Of a DNA stretch of 64,000 nucleotides, positions 50,359 through 59,683 are shown piece by piece. Numbering within the stretch: position 1 is the first letter of the stretch; the number at the start of each line of letters is the position of its first letter. Under the pieces are notes generated by a model. It did not search any database, was not told where the DNA came from, and saw nothing but the letters and a program-made list of their open reading frames with translations. Source of the stretch: UBA3206 sp963623875 (GTDB lineage: Bacteria; Bacillota_I; Bacilli_A; Acholeplasmatales; Anaeroplasmataceae); NCBI GenBank assembly GCA_963623875.1, contig CAVFNL010000017.1:44771-108770 (forward strand). Direction: 5' to 3'. Made by a program: the position numbers and the translations under genes.

Positions 50359-51819
50359 ATGTTAATTAGTACTAGAGGAAAAGAAAAAGTAAATAGTGCA
50401 GAAGCAATTCTAAAAGGATTAAGTTCTTTAGGAGGACTTTTTGTATTTGAAAATCTTAAGGAAATAGGGTTTGATGAAAAATTCTTGAAATTATCATACA
50501 ATGAAATGGCAAAAAAAATTATTTCTTTTTTATTTGATGATTTTAAATATGAAGATATATCAAATGCGATAGATAATGCTTATTGTGATAAAAACTTTCC
50601 TAAAGGGCCTGTAAGTGTTGTAAATTATGATGGTTATAGTTTTTTGAATTTATTTAATGGACCTACATTTGCATTTAAAGATATGGCATTAACATTATTG
50701 CCATCTCTTGTTGAATTATCAAAAAAATATTTAAATAGAAATAATAAGACTGTTGTTCTTACTGCGACTTCAGGAGATACAGGTAGTGCTGCATTAAATG
50801 GTTTTACTAAGATTAGTAATACTAACATTTATGTATTGTATCCAAATAAGAGAGTTTCTCAATTCCAAGAAAAACAAATGTTATCATTTAATAGCGCTAA
50901 TGCAAGAAGTTTTGCGGTTAATGGAAACTTTGATGATTGTCAAAGAACAGTAAAAGAGTTTTTCAATAAAGAAAAATATAATACTATAGATTTGTCAAGT
51001 GCTAATTCTATAAATATAGGTAGATTAGTTCCACAAATTATTTATTATTTCTATGCATATAAAGAATTAGTATTAAATAATAAAATTAATTTTGGGGATA
51101 GTGTTAATTTCTGTGTTCCTACAGGAAATTTTGGAGATATTTTAGCAGGGTATATTGCTAAAATATTAGGACTTCCTGTAAACAAATTAATTTGTGCTTC
51201 TAATAAGAATAAAGTTTTAACTGATTTCTTTAATACTGGAGTGTATGATGCAAATAGAGAATTTTATACTACAAATTCTCCATCAATGGATATCTTAGTT
51301 TCATCTAATTTTGAAAGATTATTATTCATGTTAACAGAAGATGAAGAATATGTAACATCATTAATGAATGATTTAAAGAATAATAAAAAATATGAATTAG
51401 ATAAGAAATATTTATCTAAATTACAATCTTTTGCGGCTGCATCATGCGATGAAGTTGAAACTGTTAAATTAATAAAAGAAGTATTTGACAATACAAAACA
51501 CTTAATGGATCCTCATACAGCAGTTGCATACGGATGCTATAAAAAATATAAAGATGAATCTAAAGATGACACGTTTACAGTAATATTATCTACTGCAAAT
51601 CCTTATAAATTTAGTGATACTATTTGTGATGCATTAAATATTGTTAAATCTAGTGATGAATTTGAAAATATAGTAAAAATTTCAAAATTAACTAATATGG
51701 AAGTTGATCCTAGAATTCTAATGTTAAAGAATGTTGATTCAGCTAAAGAAAGACAAGTATGGGATTTGGCTGATACATATAAAAACTTAGAGAATATCGT
51801 AGGTGAGTTAGATGATTAA
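50359..51819 (+). CDS. thrC: Threonine synthase
   Basis: Converts O-phosphohomoserine to threonine with PLP. 486 residues of the long (class II, E. coli/yeast-like) form with N-terminal MLISTRGKE, PLP Lys107 in GPTFAFKDMAL, TATSGDTGSAAL phosphate-binding region near 137-148, and VPTGNFGDILAGY near 254. RBS GAGGTGG. First gene of thrC-thrB-aspartate kinase-ACT operon, overlapping thrB by 8 bases. Confidence 0.96.
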   Translation: MLISTRGKEKVNSAEAILKGLSSLGGLFVFENLKEIGFDEKFLKLSYNEMAKKIISFLFDDFKYEDISNAIDNAYCDKNFPKGPVSVVNYDGYSFLNLFNGPTFAFKDMALTLLPSLVELSKKYLNRNNKTVVLTATSGDTGSAALNGFTKISNTNIYVLYPNKRVSQFQEKQMLSFNSANARSFAVNGNFDDCQRTVKEFFNKEKYNTIDLSSANSINIGRLVPQIIYYFYAYKELVLNNKINFGDSVNFCVPTGNFGDILAGYIAKILGLPVNKLICASNKNKVLTDFFNTGVYDANREFYTTNSPSMDILVSSNFERLLFMLTEDEEYVTSLMNDLKNNKKYELDKKYLSKLQSFAAASCDEVETVKLIKEVFDNTKHLMDPHTAVAYGCYKKYKDESKDDTFTVILSTANPYKFSDTICDALNIVKSSDEFENIVKISKLTNMEVDPRILMLKNVDSAKERQVWDLADTYKNLENIVGELDD

Positions 51820-52666
51820 AGTTAAAGTACCTGCGACTAGTGCTAATTTAGGTCCAGGGTTTGATGTTTTAGGAATAGCTTTTGATTTATATAATGAATT
51901 TGGTTTTGAGCGTTCAGATCACTTTGAAATGGTTGGATTTCAAGGACGATATGAAAATCCATTTCATAATCTAGTATGTTCTTCATATAAAAAAGTATTT
52001 GATTATCTTAATATAAATGCATATCCTTGCAAAATTCATATGCTTAAGCAAGATGTTCCAACTTCGCGTGGACTTGGATCAAGTGCGACTTGCATTGTTG
52101 CAGGAGTTCTTGCAGCAAGAGCGTTTTTAAAAAATAAGATTTCATATGATGAATGTTTCCAAATCGCTACCTCTATCGAAGGACATCCGGATAACATTGC
52201 GCCTGCAATGTTTGGTGGGCTTATTGCATCATATAAAACTGATAAATATAAAAAGGTAAAATATAAGGTGTCAGAGGAATTGATATTTAATGTTTTAGTT
52301 CCAAATTTTGAATTACAAACATCAAAAGCAAGAGCTGTTTTACCTTCTGAATTACCTTATGCAGATATTTGTTTTAACGCATCTAGAATTGTGAATATAC
52401 CATTTGCATTTTTTAGAGGTGATTTAGCACTAATAAAGGATTTATTAGATGATAAGGCGCATGAACCTTATAGAATGCCTTTAATAAAAGATTCTAATCT
52501 AATAAAAGAAGTAGCTCATAGTAATGGATATGCATTTGCAATATCTGGAGCTGGTCCATCACTTCTTGTTATGTCAAAAGAAAATGTTGAAGAAAAATTT
52601 AGTGAATTTAATGATTTTAAAGTTTATAAACTTAATGTAGCAACTAAAGGTGCTATAGTAGAATAG
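51812..52666 (+). CDS. thrB: Homoserine kinase
   Basis: Phosphorylates homoserine for ThrC. GHMP kinase of 284 residues: N-terminal PATSANLGPGFDVLG, the ATP loop PTSRGLGSSATCIVAG near 84-99, GHPDNIAPAMFGG near 127-139 and AISGAGPSLL near 247. Complete. Coupled to thrC by overlap; 12 bases before the kinase gene. Confidence 0.96.
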   Translation: MIKVKVPATSANLGPGFDVLGIAFDLYNEFGFERSDHFEMVGFQGRYENPFHNLVCSSYKKVFDYLNINAYPCKIHMLKQDVPTSRGLGSSATCIVAGVLAARAFLKNKISYDECFQIATSIEGHPDNIAPAMFGGLIASYKTDKYKKVKYKVSEELIFNVLVPNFELQTSKARAVLPSELPYADICFNASRIVNIPFAFFRGDLALIKDLLDDKAHEPYRMPLIKDSNLIKEVAHSNGYAFAISGAGPSLLVMSKENVEEKFSEFNDFKVYKLNVATKGAIVE

Positions 52667-52678
52667 GAGTATATAAAA

Positions 52679-53980
52679 ATGGGTATTGTTTGTAAATTTG
52701 GTGGAAGTTCAATGGCGAATGCCAAGCAATTTAAAAAAGTTAGAGATATTGTTTTTTCTAATCATGAAAGAAAAGCTGTCGTTGTATCAGCAATTGGTAA
52801 ATCTAAATCAAGTGATAATAAAATAACAGATCTTTTGTATCTTTTATATGCTCACATAAAGTATAAAGTAAATTATGATACTATTTTTAATCAAATCAAA
52901 GATAGATATTTTGAAGTAAAAAATGATCTAAATTTAGATTTTGATTTACAAAAAGAATTTGATATAATTGAAAAAAATATGAAAACTTTAAATCAAGATT
53001 ATCTTGTTTCTCGTGGTGAATATTTAGCTGCAAGACTTATGGCATCATATATTGGATGTAAATTTATTGATGCAGCTGATGTTATTAGATTTAATTTTGA
53101 TGGGTCAATTGATTACAATGAGACAACAAAATTAATCAATGAAGCTACAGATGGTGAACTTTTTGTTATGCCAGGATTCTATGGATCATATGAAACAGGT
53201 GAAATTCACTTGTTCTCAAGAGGTGGATCTGATGTTTCAGGTTCAATTGTAGCTCGTGCTCTAGGAGCTTCAGTATATGAAAACTGGACTGATGTTTCAG
53301 GAATTTTAATGGCAGATCCTAGAATAGTTGAAAACCCTCGTAAAATAACAAAAATTACATATGAAGAGCTTCGAGAATTATCATATATGGGAGCTTCAGT
53401 TCTTCATCAAGATGCAATTTTCCCTATAGAAGATTCTAATATTCCTATTAATATTAGAAATACAAATTCGCCTGATGATGTAGGTACTATGATTTCTGCA
53501 AGTGATTATCAAACAGACACTGCGATTACAGGTCTTGCTGGAAAGAAGAACTTTACATCAATTATGGTAATAAAGAAGAGATTTGCTAAAAAAATTGATG
53601 TATTATCTCAAATTTTTAATATATTTAAAAAATTCAATTTAAATATTGAACTCGTACCAACAGGTGTTGATGCATTTAGCTTTGTAGTTGAAACTTCTGA
53701 ATTAGAGAAGATTAGATACAAAATTATGGAAGAATTAAATTCTATTCATGATATAGTATCAGTAGAGACTGAAGATGATATTGCATTGGTTGCGATTGTT
53801 GGAAAAAACATGGCATACAAGCCTGGATTTAGCGGAAAAGTATTTGCAGTACTAGGGGATAATGATATTTCTGTTAAAGTTATTGCCCAAGGATCACATG
53901 AATTTAATATCATTATTGGTGTTGATAATAAAGATTTTGAAAAGGCAATCAAAGTTATTTATAACAATTTGGTAGACTAA
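52679..53980 (+). CDS. lysC: Aspartate kinase (monofunctional)
   Basis: Phosphorylates aspartate, entry to lysine and threonine. 433 residues: amino-acid kinase domain about 1-275 beginning VCKFGGSSMANA, with SRGEYLAARLMA near 118 and FSRGGSDVSGSIVA near 180-193, followed by two ACT domains (about 300-365 and 375-430; VAIVGKNMAYKPGFSGKVF). No homoserine dehydrogenase domain is fused. RBS AGGAG. The feedback effector cannot be told from sequence; the position in the threonine operon suggests threonine. Confidence 0.94.
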   Translation: MGIVCKFGGSSMANAKQFKKVRDIVFSNHERKAVVVSAIGKSKSSDNKITDLLYLLYAHIKYKVNYDTIFNQIKDRYFEVKNDLNLDFDLQKEFDIIEKNMKTLNQDYLVSRGEYLAARLMASYIGCKFIDAADVIRFNFDGSIDYNETTKLINEATDGELFVMPGFYGSYETGEIHLFSRGGSDVSGSIVARALGASVYENWTDVSGILMADPRIVENPRKITKITYEELRELSYMGASVLHQDAIFPIEDSNIPINIRNTNSPDDVGTMISASDYQTDTAITGLAGKKNFTSIMVIKKRFAKKIDVLSQIFNIFKKFNLNIELVPTGVDAFSFVVETSELEKIRYKIMEELNSIHDIVSVETEDDIALVAIVGKNMAYKPGFSGKVFAVLGDNDISVKVIAQGSHEFNIIIGVDNKDFEKAIKVIYNNLVD

Positions 53981-53981
53981 A

Positions 53982-54410
53982 ATGAAAGATGCTCTACTTG
54001 TACATACAGAAGTTCTTCCTGAAACGTTTTTACAAGCATTTAAAGCTAAAGAACTTATCGAAGAAAAGAAGATATCTGTTAGTGAAGCTTGCAAAATAAT
54101 AGGTATTTCTCGTAGTACTTATTATAAATATGCAGATCATATTATGCCTGCGCCTAAACGTTTTGGAAAAAGAGCCATTTTCTTGGTTTGGGTAGATAAT
54201 GAATATGGTGCTTTATCTTCAGTTCTTGCAAAAATTGCAGAGCATAATTGCAATATAATTACAATTAATCAAGATACACCAGTTACTAAATATGCATATA
54301 TTACAATAATGATTGATACACTAAACCTTAAGATTAGTGTAGAAGAATTAGTTATGGAACTAAAAAAACTTCCAAAAACTGCAAATGTTACTATACTTGC
54401 ACAAGAATAG
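53982..54410 (+). CDS. ACT domain protein with N-terminal HTH (PheB/UPF0735-like)
   Basis: 142 residues. An N-terminal helix-turn-helix-like part (KKISVSEACKIIGISRSTYYKYADHIMP, residues 30-55 in two pieces) is joined to an ACT domain (about 65-140, AIFLVWVDNEYGALSSVLAKIAEHN). This is the PheB/YszB arrangement, often next to hom-thr genes in Firmicutes; an amino-acid-responsive regulator is likely but targets are unknown. One base after the kinase stop. It is a candidate for the protein binding the inverted repeat before thrC (inference). Confidence 0.85.
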   Translation: MKDALLVHTEVLPETFLQAFKAKELIEEKKISVSEACKIIGISRSTYYKYADHIMPAPKRFGKRAIFLVWVDNEYGALSSVLAKIAEHNCNIITINQDTPVTKYAYITIMIDTLNLKISVEELVMELKKLPKTANVTILAQE

Positions 54411-54431
54411 ACGATTTTATCGTCTTTTTTT
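54410..54431 (+). terminator. Terminator of the thr operon
   Basis: GACGAT (54410-54415) and ATCGTC (54419-54424), 3-base loop, TTTTTTT; it shares its first base with the stop codon. Confidence 0.82.
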
Positions 54432-54530
54432 GTTTATAACAAAAGTATTTTAAATTATCAATTTTATTAAAAAAAATTGATTTTTAAATACTTAGTGATA
54501 TAATTTTTTAGTGAAATTAAGGTGATATAT

Positions 54531-55898
54531 ATGGATACAAGTACTTTGTCCCAAACAGAGTTTGAAGAAAGAGGGAAAAAACTACATAGCTTTAAATATT
54601 TATTGTTTTTAGCCGTTCCGATGTTTTTAGAGTTGTTATTACAACTAATAGTTGGATATTCGGATCAAATAATGATGAGAAAATATCCTTCAGCAGTTGC
54701 GGCTATTACAAATTCTAATAGTATATTAAATATAGTAATTAACGCATTTACAGTATTCTCTTCAGCCGCTATTATTCTTATTACTCAGTTTAAAGGAGCT
54801 AAGAATAGTAATGGTGAAAGAAAAGTATATTCTACAACGTTCTATTTTAATTTGTTTACATCCATTACAATTTCTTTAATATTATTACTATTTGGTAGAT
54901 ATTTTTTGAAATGGATTAAATGCCCTGATGATGCATATAATGAAGCTATTAAATATTTAACAATATGTGGTGGACTTATATTCATGCAACTTATGTCAAT
55001 TACAATCGCAGCACTTTTAAAGGCTAATTCATTAATGCGAGAATCTATGATTGTAAATGTAATAGTAAATGTTTTAAATATAGTAGGTAATTTTATATTA
55101 ATTCCTCATTTTAAAATAGTGGGTGTTGCGATTGCGTCTGCATCTTCAAGATTTATAGGCTTGATTTTGATGTCTATTATATATACAATAAAAGTAGGCA
55201 TTAAATTCAGTTTTAAAGAATTTATTCAAGCCCATTTTGTAAAAAAATACATTTCAATAGGATTACCTATATCTAGTGAAACAATAAGTTATCAAGCATC
55301 ACAACTTATCATTTTGATTGTTATTAACTCGTATGGTACAGATATTGTAAATATTAAAACATATGCGTCAATGTTTGCGATGGTAACATATCTTATAACG
55401 GAAGCAGTATCATTATCGATGCAAGTAGTAATAGGTGAGTTATTTGGTAGAGGCGATATTGAAGGCGCTAAAACTAAAATATGGCAAACACTTATACTTG
55501 GTGTTATAGCATCTACTTTAGTCGCAACATTATGGGTTTTCATATCAGACTATAGTTTTGGCTTGTTCAATATTACTGATAAAGAATTACTTGATATTGC
55601 GAAAAAAGTTATGATTTGTGATTTGGTACTAGAAGTAGGAAGAGCATTTAATATTGTATTTGTTCGTACAATGCAAACCTCAGGTGATATTATGTTCCCT
55701 ACAATTTTAAGTGTAATCTTTTGTTGGGTTGTGGCTGTTGGTGGTTCATTTGTCTTAGGTTCTAAAAATTTACTTGGTTATGGAATTATAGGAGTTTGGA
55801 TTGCGATGGCAATGGATGAATGCTTTAGAGCTATAATTTTCTTTATTAGATTTAAGACAGGAAAATGGGCAAAAAAGACAATTGTTGGAGGTAATTAA
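54531..55898 (+). CDS. MATE family efflux transporter
   Basis: 455 residues, twelve membrane helices in two MatE halves. Cation-coupled multidrug or metabolite exporter; FLAVPMFLELLLQLIVGYSDQIMM opens the first half and YISIGLPISSETISYQASQ the second. Start ATG 54531 follows AAGGTGAT; upstream GTG is part of that site. Overlap of its end with the RBS of mtnN suggests one transcript. Confidence 0.92.
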   Translation: MDTSTLSQTEFEERGKKLHSFKYLLFLAVPMFLELLLQLIVGYSDQIMMRKYPSAVAAITNSNSILNIVINAFTVFSSAAIILITQFKGAKNSNGERKVYSTTFYFNLFTSITISLILLLFGRYFLKWIKCPDDAYNEAIKYLTICGGLIFMQLMSITIAALLKANSLMRESMIVNVIVNVLNIVGNFILIPHFKIVGVAIASASSRFIGLILMSIIYTIKVGIKFSFKEFIQAHFVKKYISIGLPISSETISYQASQLIILIVINSYGTDIVNIKTYASMFAMVTYLITEAVSLSMQVVIGELFGRGDIEGAKTKIWQTLILGVIASTLVATLWVFISDYSFGLFNITDKELLDIAKKVMICDLVLEVGRAFNIVFVRTMQTSGDIMFPTILSVIFCWVVAVGGSFVLGSKNLLGYGIIGVWIAMAMDECFRAIIFFIRFKTGKWAKKTIVGGN

Positions 55899-55899
55899 T

Positions 55900-56589
55900 A
55901 TGATAATTGGTATAGTTGCGGCTATGGATACAGAGGTTAAATTAATTAAAAATTCATTTGCAAATTATCAAAAAGAAGTTGTTGCAGGTGTAAAAATTTA
56001 CAGGGCACAAGTAGGAGAAAATGTTTGTATTTTGGTTCGTGGTGGTATAGGTAAAGCAAATATAAGTCATGCAACATCGCTATTGTGTAATAAATTTAAA
56101 CCTAATGTTGTAATAAATACAGGTATTGCGGGATGCCTTGATCCCCTTAAGTCATCTGATTTGTTACTTGCGAATGTTCTTACATATCATGATGTTGATG
56201 CACAGGATTTTGGATATGAACAAGGGCAAGTTCCAGGTATGCCAAAATATTACATTGCGGACTCTAAATATTTAAATGACATAAAGAAAATATTAAATGA
56301 TTTAAACATTAAATATGAAGAAGGAACAATTCTTTCAGGTGATTCGTTTATAACAAATAGAAAAATGCTTAAATTTATTCCAACTGAAGGGACAAATTTT
56401 GGAATTGATATGGAAGGAGCATCTGTTGCTCAAATTTGTTATCTATATCAAATACCTTTTGTATCAATGAGGTTTATATCGGATTCTATTGATTCGCCAA
56501 ATCAAACACTTGAATATCAAGCTTTTGAAGAAGAAGCCGCTAATACTTCTGCAAAAATTTGTGTTAGTGTTTTAAATAAAATGCATTAA
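55900..56589 (+). CDS. mtnN: 5'-methylthioadenosine/S-adenosylhomocysteine nucleosidase
   Basis: Cleaves adenine from MTA and SAH, recycling methyl-cycle and polyamine by-products. 229 residues with the purine phosphorylase superfamily motifs: GIVAAMDTEVKLI start with catalytic Glu near 12, NTGIAGCL near 75, and MEGASVAQICY near 172 with substrate-binding Met-Glu, plus SDSIDS (catalytic Asp). RBS GGAGG in the end of the MATE gene; start 55900 chosen over an earlier in-frame ATG inside MATE. Logical companion of the polyamine uptake genes. Confidence 0.95.
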   Translation: MIIGIVAAMDTEVKLIKNSFANYQKEVVAGVKIYRAQVGENVCILVRGGIGKANISHATSLLCNKFKPNVVINTGIAGCLDPLKSSDLLLANVLTYHDVDAQDFGYEQGQVPGMPKYYIADSKYLNDIKKILNDLNIKYEEGTILSGDSFITNRKMLKFIPTEGTNFGIDMEGASVAQICYLYQIPFVSMRFISDSIDSPNQTLEYQAFEEEAANTSAKICVSVLNKMH

Positions 56590-56599
56590 TAAAAAAAGA

Positions 56600-56637
56600 A
56601 AATCTTTTTAGTTAATTTCTAAAAAGATTTTTTTCTT
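56600..56637. terminator. Bidirectional terminator between mtnN and ridA
   Basis: AAATCTTTTTA (56600-56610) pairs perfectly with TAAAAAGATTT (56620-56630); A-rich before and T-rich after, so it serves both convergent genes. Confidence 0.85.
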
Positions 56638-57009
56638 TTATTCAACAATTGCGATTGCCTCTACTTCAATTAGAGCACCTTTTGGTAGTCTTGATACTTC
56701 AAGACAAGAGCGAGCAGGGTTGTTTAGGAAATATTTCTTATATATTTCATTCACCAAATTAAAATCGTTTAAGTCTTTTAAAAACACAGTGGTTTTGCAT
56801 ACGTTGTCAAGACTAAGAGAAGAAGCTTCTAAAATTGCATTAATATTTTTAAATGCTTGAATAGCTTGGTTTTCTATGCCTTCCTCTAAAATGTTTGTTG
56901 AAGGATCTACTCCTAGTTGACCTGAAATAAATAACATATTATTTACTTTAATGGCTTGACTATATGGTCCTATAGCTTTTGGTGCGTTGTTTGTTTGTAT
57001 TTTAATCAT
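56638..57009 (-). CDS. ridA: RidA family enamine/imine deaminase
   Basis: Hydrolyses reactive 2-aminoacrylate-type enamines made by PLP enzymes such as threonine/serine dehydratases. 123 residues: PKAIGPYSQAIKVNN at the start, FISGQLGVDP, and the active-site ARSCLEVSRLPKGALIEVEAIA with the carboxylate-binding Arg and terminal Glu. ATG 57009 has GGAGAT at 7 bases on the minus strand; upstream ATGs do not. Confidence 0.94.
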   Translation of the reverse strand: MIKIQTNNAPKAIGPYSQAIKVNNMLFISGQLGVDPSTNILEEGIENQAIQAFKNINAILEASSLSLDNVCKTTVFLKDLNDFNLVNEIYKKYFLNNPARSCLEVSRLPKGALIEVEAIAIVE

Positions 57010-57090
57010 TATATTATCTCCAATCTTCATCAATATAATAGCATATAAATTTTATTATAAAACTTAAAATTTAGTTTTTGTAAAAATAAT

Positions 57091-57121
57091 AAAAAAAAAC
57101 GAACTTTATTCAAAAAGTTCG
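57091..57121 (-). terminator. Terminator downstream of tRNA-Glu (minus strand)
   Basis: CGAACTTT (57100-57107) and AAAGTTCG (57114-57121), with a run of nine A on the + strand that becomes U in the transcript. Confidence 0.88.
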
Positions 57122-57134
57122 ATAGTTATTAAAA

Positions 57135-57210
57135 TGGTGACCCGTACGGGGTTCGAACCCATAAATGCATGCGTGAAAGGCATGTGTGTTAACCGTTTCA
57201 CCAACGGGCC
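57135..57210 (-). tRNA. tRNA-Glu (anticodon TTC)
   Basis: 76-nt tRNA on the minus strand: acceptor GGCCCGT with ACGGGTC, D-arm GTGAAACGGTTAACAC, anticodon loop CTTTCAC giving TTC, T-arm GGGTTCGAACCC, encoded CCA at 57135-57137. Confidence 0.96.
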
Positions 57211-57227
57211 ATATCAACAACAATAAT

Positions 57228-57255
57228 ATTTTATCACAACAAATTTAATTGTCAA
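57228..57255 (-). promoter_or_regulatory. Promoter of tRNA-Glu
   Basis: Minus strand TTGACA (57250-57255), 16-base spacer, TAAAAT (57228-57233), about 18 bases from the tRNA 5' end. Confidence 0.8.
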
Positions 57256-57327
57256 TAAGATTTTTAAAAAAGTTAAAAAATGTACGATGTAGTTATATTT
57301 GTTTTGTATGTTTTTTTAATTAATGCT

Positions 57328-57356
57328 TTGAAATTTAATCTTAAATTGATTATAAT
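57328..57356 (+). promoter_or_regulatory. Promoter of the cytidylate kinase-like gene
   Basis: TTGAAA (57328-57333), 17-base spacer, TATAAT (57351-57356), 21 bases before the start codon. The stretch 57256-57327 holds nothing else recognisable. Confidence 0.8.
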
Positions 57357-57376
57357 ATAAGTGAGGAGTGATTACT

Positions 57377-57973
57377 ATGAATTTTATTATTACAATCGGA
57401 AGACAATATGGATCAGGAGGAAGATTTATCGCTAAAAAATTAGCAGAAGAGTTAAATATTAAGTTCTATGACAATGAACTTTTAGCAAGTGCTGCATCTG
57501 AATCTGGATTATCTAATCATGTAATTGAATCTTATGATGAAAAGAAAGATGGATTCTTTAGCGGAGTAGTACCTTCAACATTTAGTGTAGATTTATCTTT
57601 AGGACAAAAAGTATTTTTAGCACAATTTGAAGCTATAAAGAAAGTTGCTGATAGTGAATCAGCTGTTATAGTTGGACGTTGTGCAGATTATGTACTACAA
57701 GATAGAACAAATGTAGTAAATATTTTTATTACAGCACCTCTTAAAGAACGTGTTGAACGTGCTGTTAAATATTACAATATTGATTCTAAGAAAGCTGAAA
57801 ACACAATTATCAAGATGGATAAGAAACGTGCTTCTTATTACAATTTCTATTCAGATAGAAAATGGGGTAAAGCAGATACATATGATTTGTGTATTAGTTC
57901 AAGTGTTGGAATTGATGAAAGCGTCGCAATCATCAAAGAATTCGTTAAGAAAAAATTAAATATTGAATTATAA
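57377..57973 (+). CDS. Cytidylate kinase-like family protein
   Basis: 198 residues, P-loop kinase of the cytidylate_kin2 type (AAA_33/AK-like), found as a stand-alone protein in many gut Firmicutes with unknown substrate. Phosphate loop GRQYGSGGRFIAKKLAEEL at about 6-24; VIVGRCADYVLQD near 95 and LKERVERAVKYYNI (LID-like arginines) near 120 are the other nucleotide-kinase landmarks. Start ATG 57377 follows GAGGAG; the GTG nine bases earlier is part of the leader. Canonical Cmk is a different group. Confidence 0.85.
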   Translation: MNFIITIGRQYGSGGRFIAKKLAEELNIKFYDNELLASAASESGLSNHVIESYDEKKDGFFSGVVPSTFSVDLSLGQKVFLAQFEAIKKVADSESAVIVGRCADYVLQDRTNVVNIFITAPLKERVERAVKYYNIDSKKAENTIIKMDKKRASYYNFYSDRKWGKADTYDLCISSSVGIDESVAIIKEFVKKKLNIEL

Positions 57974-57983
57974 TTATAAAAAT

Positions 57984-58013
57984 GCCTTACATCATTGTGT
58001 AAGGTGTTTTTTT
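57984..58013 (+). terminator. Terminator after the kinase-like gene
   Basis: GCCTTACA (57984-57991) pairs with TGTAAGGT (57998-58005, one G-U), then TTTTTTT. Confidence 0.85.
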
Positions 58014-58035
58014 AGTGAATAATAAGGGTGAAATT

Positions 58036-58443
58036 ATGTCAAGAATTGAAGATGCAATTAAATATAAAGAAGATGGATTGAACTGTACAGAGTCTGTTTT
58101 AAAGGCTTACCATGATTTGTGTGATGTCTCTTTTGAAACTTTAAGAAGAATAGGTTCTGGATTTGGTCTTGGTATGGGATGCTTTGAGGCTACATGTGGT
58201 TCTTTAGTAGGGGCTAATATGATATTAGGTCTTTTGAATAATAATCCTAGGAAGAGAACGATGACTCTAAGTGCAAGAATGCTTGAAAAATTTAAAGAAA
58301 AAACCACATCATCGACATGTAAAATTTTAAAAGGAATAGAGACGGGTGTTGTATTATGCAGTTGTTCTGATTGTGTGAAATATGCCTGTGAAGCTTTAGA
58401 AGAAGTTCTTGTTGAAGCAAAAATTGAAATTAATTCTAAATAA
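58036..58443 (+). CDS. C_GCAxxG_C_C family redox-type protein
   Basis: 135 residues with the pattern of the C_GCAxxG_C_C family: Cys in GLNCTESVL, GMGCFEATCGSLVGA (GCA-x2-G variant), TCKIL, and CSCSDCVKYACEAL. Such proteins are thought to bind Fe-S or another redox cofactor but function is not established. Start ATG 58036 with AAGGGTG upstream; GTG 58015 overlaps the terminator tail. Twelve bases before rlmI, so probably co-transcribed. Confidence 0.83.
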   Translation: MSRIEDAIKYKEDGLNCTESVLKAYHDLCDVSFETLRRIGSGFGLGMGCFEATCGSLVGANMILGLLNNNPRKRTMTLSARMLEKFKEKTTSSTCKILKGIETGVVLCSCSDCVKYACEALEEVLVEAKIEINSK

Positions 58444-58454
58444 AGGTAACGAAT

Positions 58455-59618
58455 ATGTTAAAAGTAATATTAGGTAAAAGAGAAGAAGAAAATGTTTTAA
58501 ATGGTTATCCATGGATATTTAATAATGAAATAATTAATTTTGAAGGCAAAATTGAAAACGGAAAAATTTGTTCTGTGTATACATTTGACCATAAATTTGT
58601 AGCATATGGTTTTTTAAATACTAATTCTAAAATAATGGTACGAATTCTTTCTTTAAATGAAGCAGATGTTATAAATAAAGATTTTTTTAAAAGAAGAATT
58701 GAATATGCATTATCGCATAGAGCGGTTTTAGGATGGGATGCGACACGTCTTATATTTAGTGAAGCTGACTTCTTACCAGGACTTGTAGTAGATAAATATG
58801 GTGAATATTTATCAGTTCAATTTATGTCTTTAGGCATGGATATGATTAAACAAGATATAGTTGATATCTTAGTAGAATTAACTAGATGTAAAGGCATATA
58901 TGAACGTTCTGATATGCCAGTGAGAGAAAAAGAAGGGCTTCTTCAAACTAAGGGGTTTTTATATGGAACTTTTGACCCTAGAGTTGAAATTATTGAGGAT
59001 GGTATTCACATGATTGTGGATATGGAAAATGGGCAAAAAACAGGCTATTTCTTAGATCAAAAATTAAATAGGGACATTTTAAGACTATATGCAAAAGACC
59101 AAGTGGTGCTAGATGCCTTCTCGAATGTAGGAGGATTTGCTCTTCATGCTTGTAAATATGGCGCAAAAAGTGTTGATGCTTGCGATATATCTAAACGAGC
59201 ATGTGATGAAATATTGAATAATGCAAAACTTAATGGTTATACACAACTTAATGCTAAATGTGTAGATGTGTTTGAATATCTACATTCCGTAGATATAAAA
59301 GATAAATATTCGTTGATAGTTTTAGATCCACCGGCTTTTTCTAAAAATAAAGATTCGATTAAAAAAGCCTATAGAGGATATAAAGAAATCAATATGACTG
59401 CGATGAAAATAATAAAATCAGGAGGATATCTTTTAACATTTTCTTGTAGTCAACATATGACTCCAGATTTATTTATGCAAATGATAAATGAAGCTGCACA
59501 TGATGCTAAAAGAGTAGTGCAATTTTTAGATTTTAGAATACAATCTCCAGATCATCCGGCCTTATTACACTCAGAAGAACAATTATATTTAAAATGTATG
59601 ATATTACGTGTTAAGTAG
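58455..59618 (+). CDS. rlmI: 23S rRNA (cytosine-C5) methyltransferase, RlmI-like
   Basis: SAM-dependent methyltransferase of the RlmI/YwbD family, m5C on 23S rRNA. 387 residues: N-terminal PUA domain (about 1-80, GYPWIFNNEI), an EEHD-like linker, and a Rossmann methyltransferase from about 185 with YFLDQKLNRDIL, SAM motif VLDAFSNVGGFALHA and catalytic VLDPPAFSKNKDS. TFSCS near 333 holds the second conserved cysteine. RBS AAAGGTAACG is moderate. Confidence 0.91.
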   Translation: MLKVILGKREEENVLNGYPWIFNNEIINFEGKIENGKICSVYTFDHKFVAYGFLNTNSKIMVRILSLNEADVINKDFFKRRIEYALSHRAVLGWDATRLIFSEADFLPGLVVDKYGEYLSVQFMSLGMDMIKQDIVDILVELTRCKGIYERSDMPVREKEGLLQTKGFLYGTFDPRVEIIEDGIHMIVDMENGQKTGYFLDQKLNRDILRLYAKDQVVLDAFSNVGGFALHACKYGAKSVDACDISKRACDEILNNAKLNGYTQLNAKCVDVFEYLHSVDIKDKYSLIVLDPPAFSKNKDSIKKAYRGYKEINMTAMKIIKSGGYLLTFSCSQHMTPDLFMQMINEAAHDAKRVVQFLDFRIQSPDHPALLHSEEQLYLKCMILRVK

Positions 59619-59637
59619 ATTTATTCTTCTATCTCTA

Positions 59638-59666
59638 TTGAATTACTAGGAATTATATTGTATAAT
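59638..59666 (+). promoter_or_regulatory. Promoter of the Rrf2 regulator gene
   Basis: TTGAAT (59638-59643), 17-base spacer, TATAAT (59661-59666). The start codon at 59684 leaves a leader of only about a dozen bases. Confidence 0.7.
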
Positions 59667-59683
59667 TTTTGTGGGTGAATACT

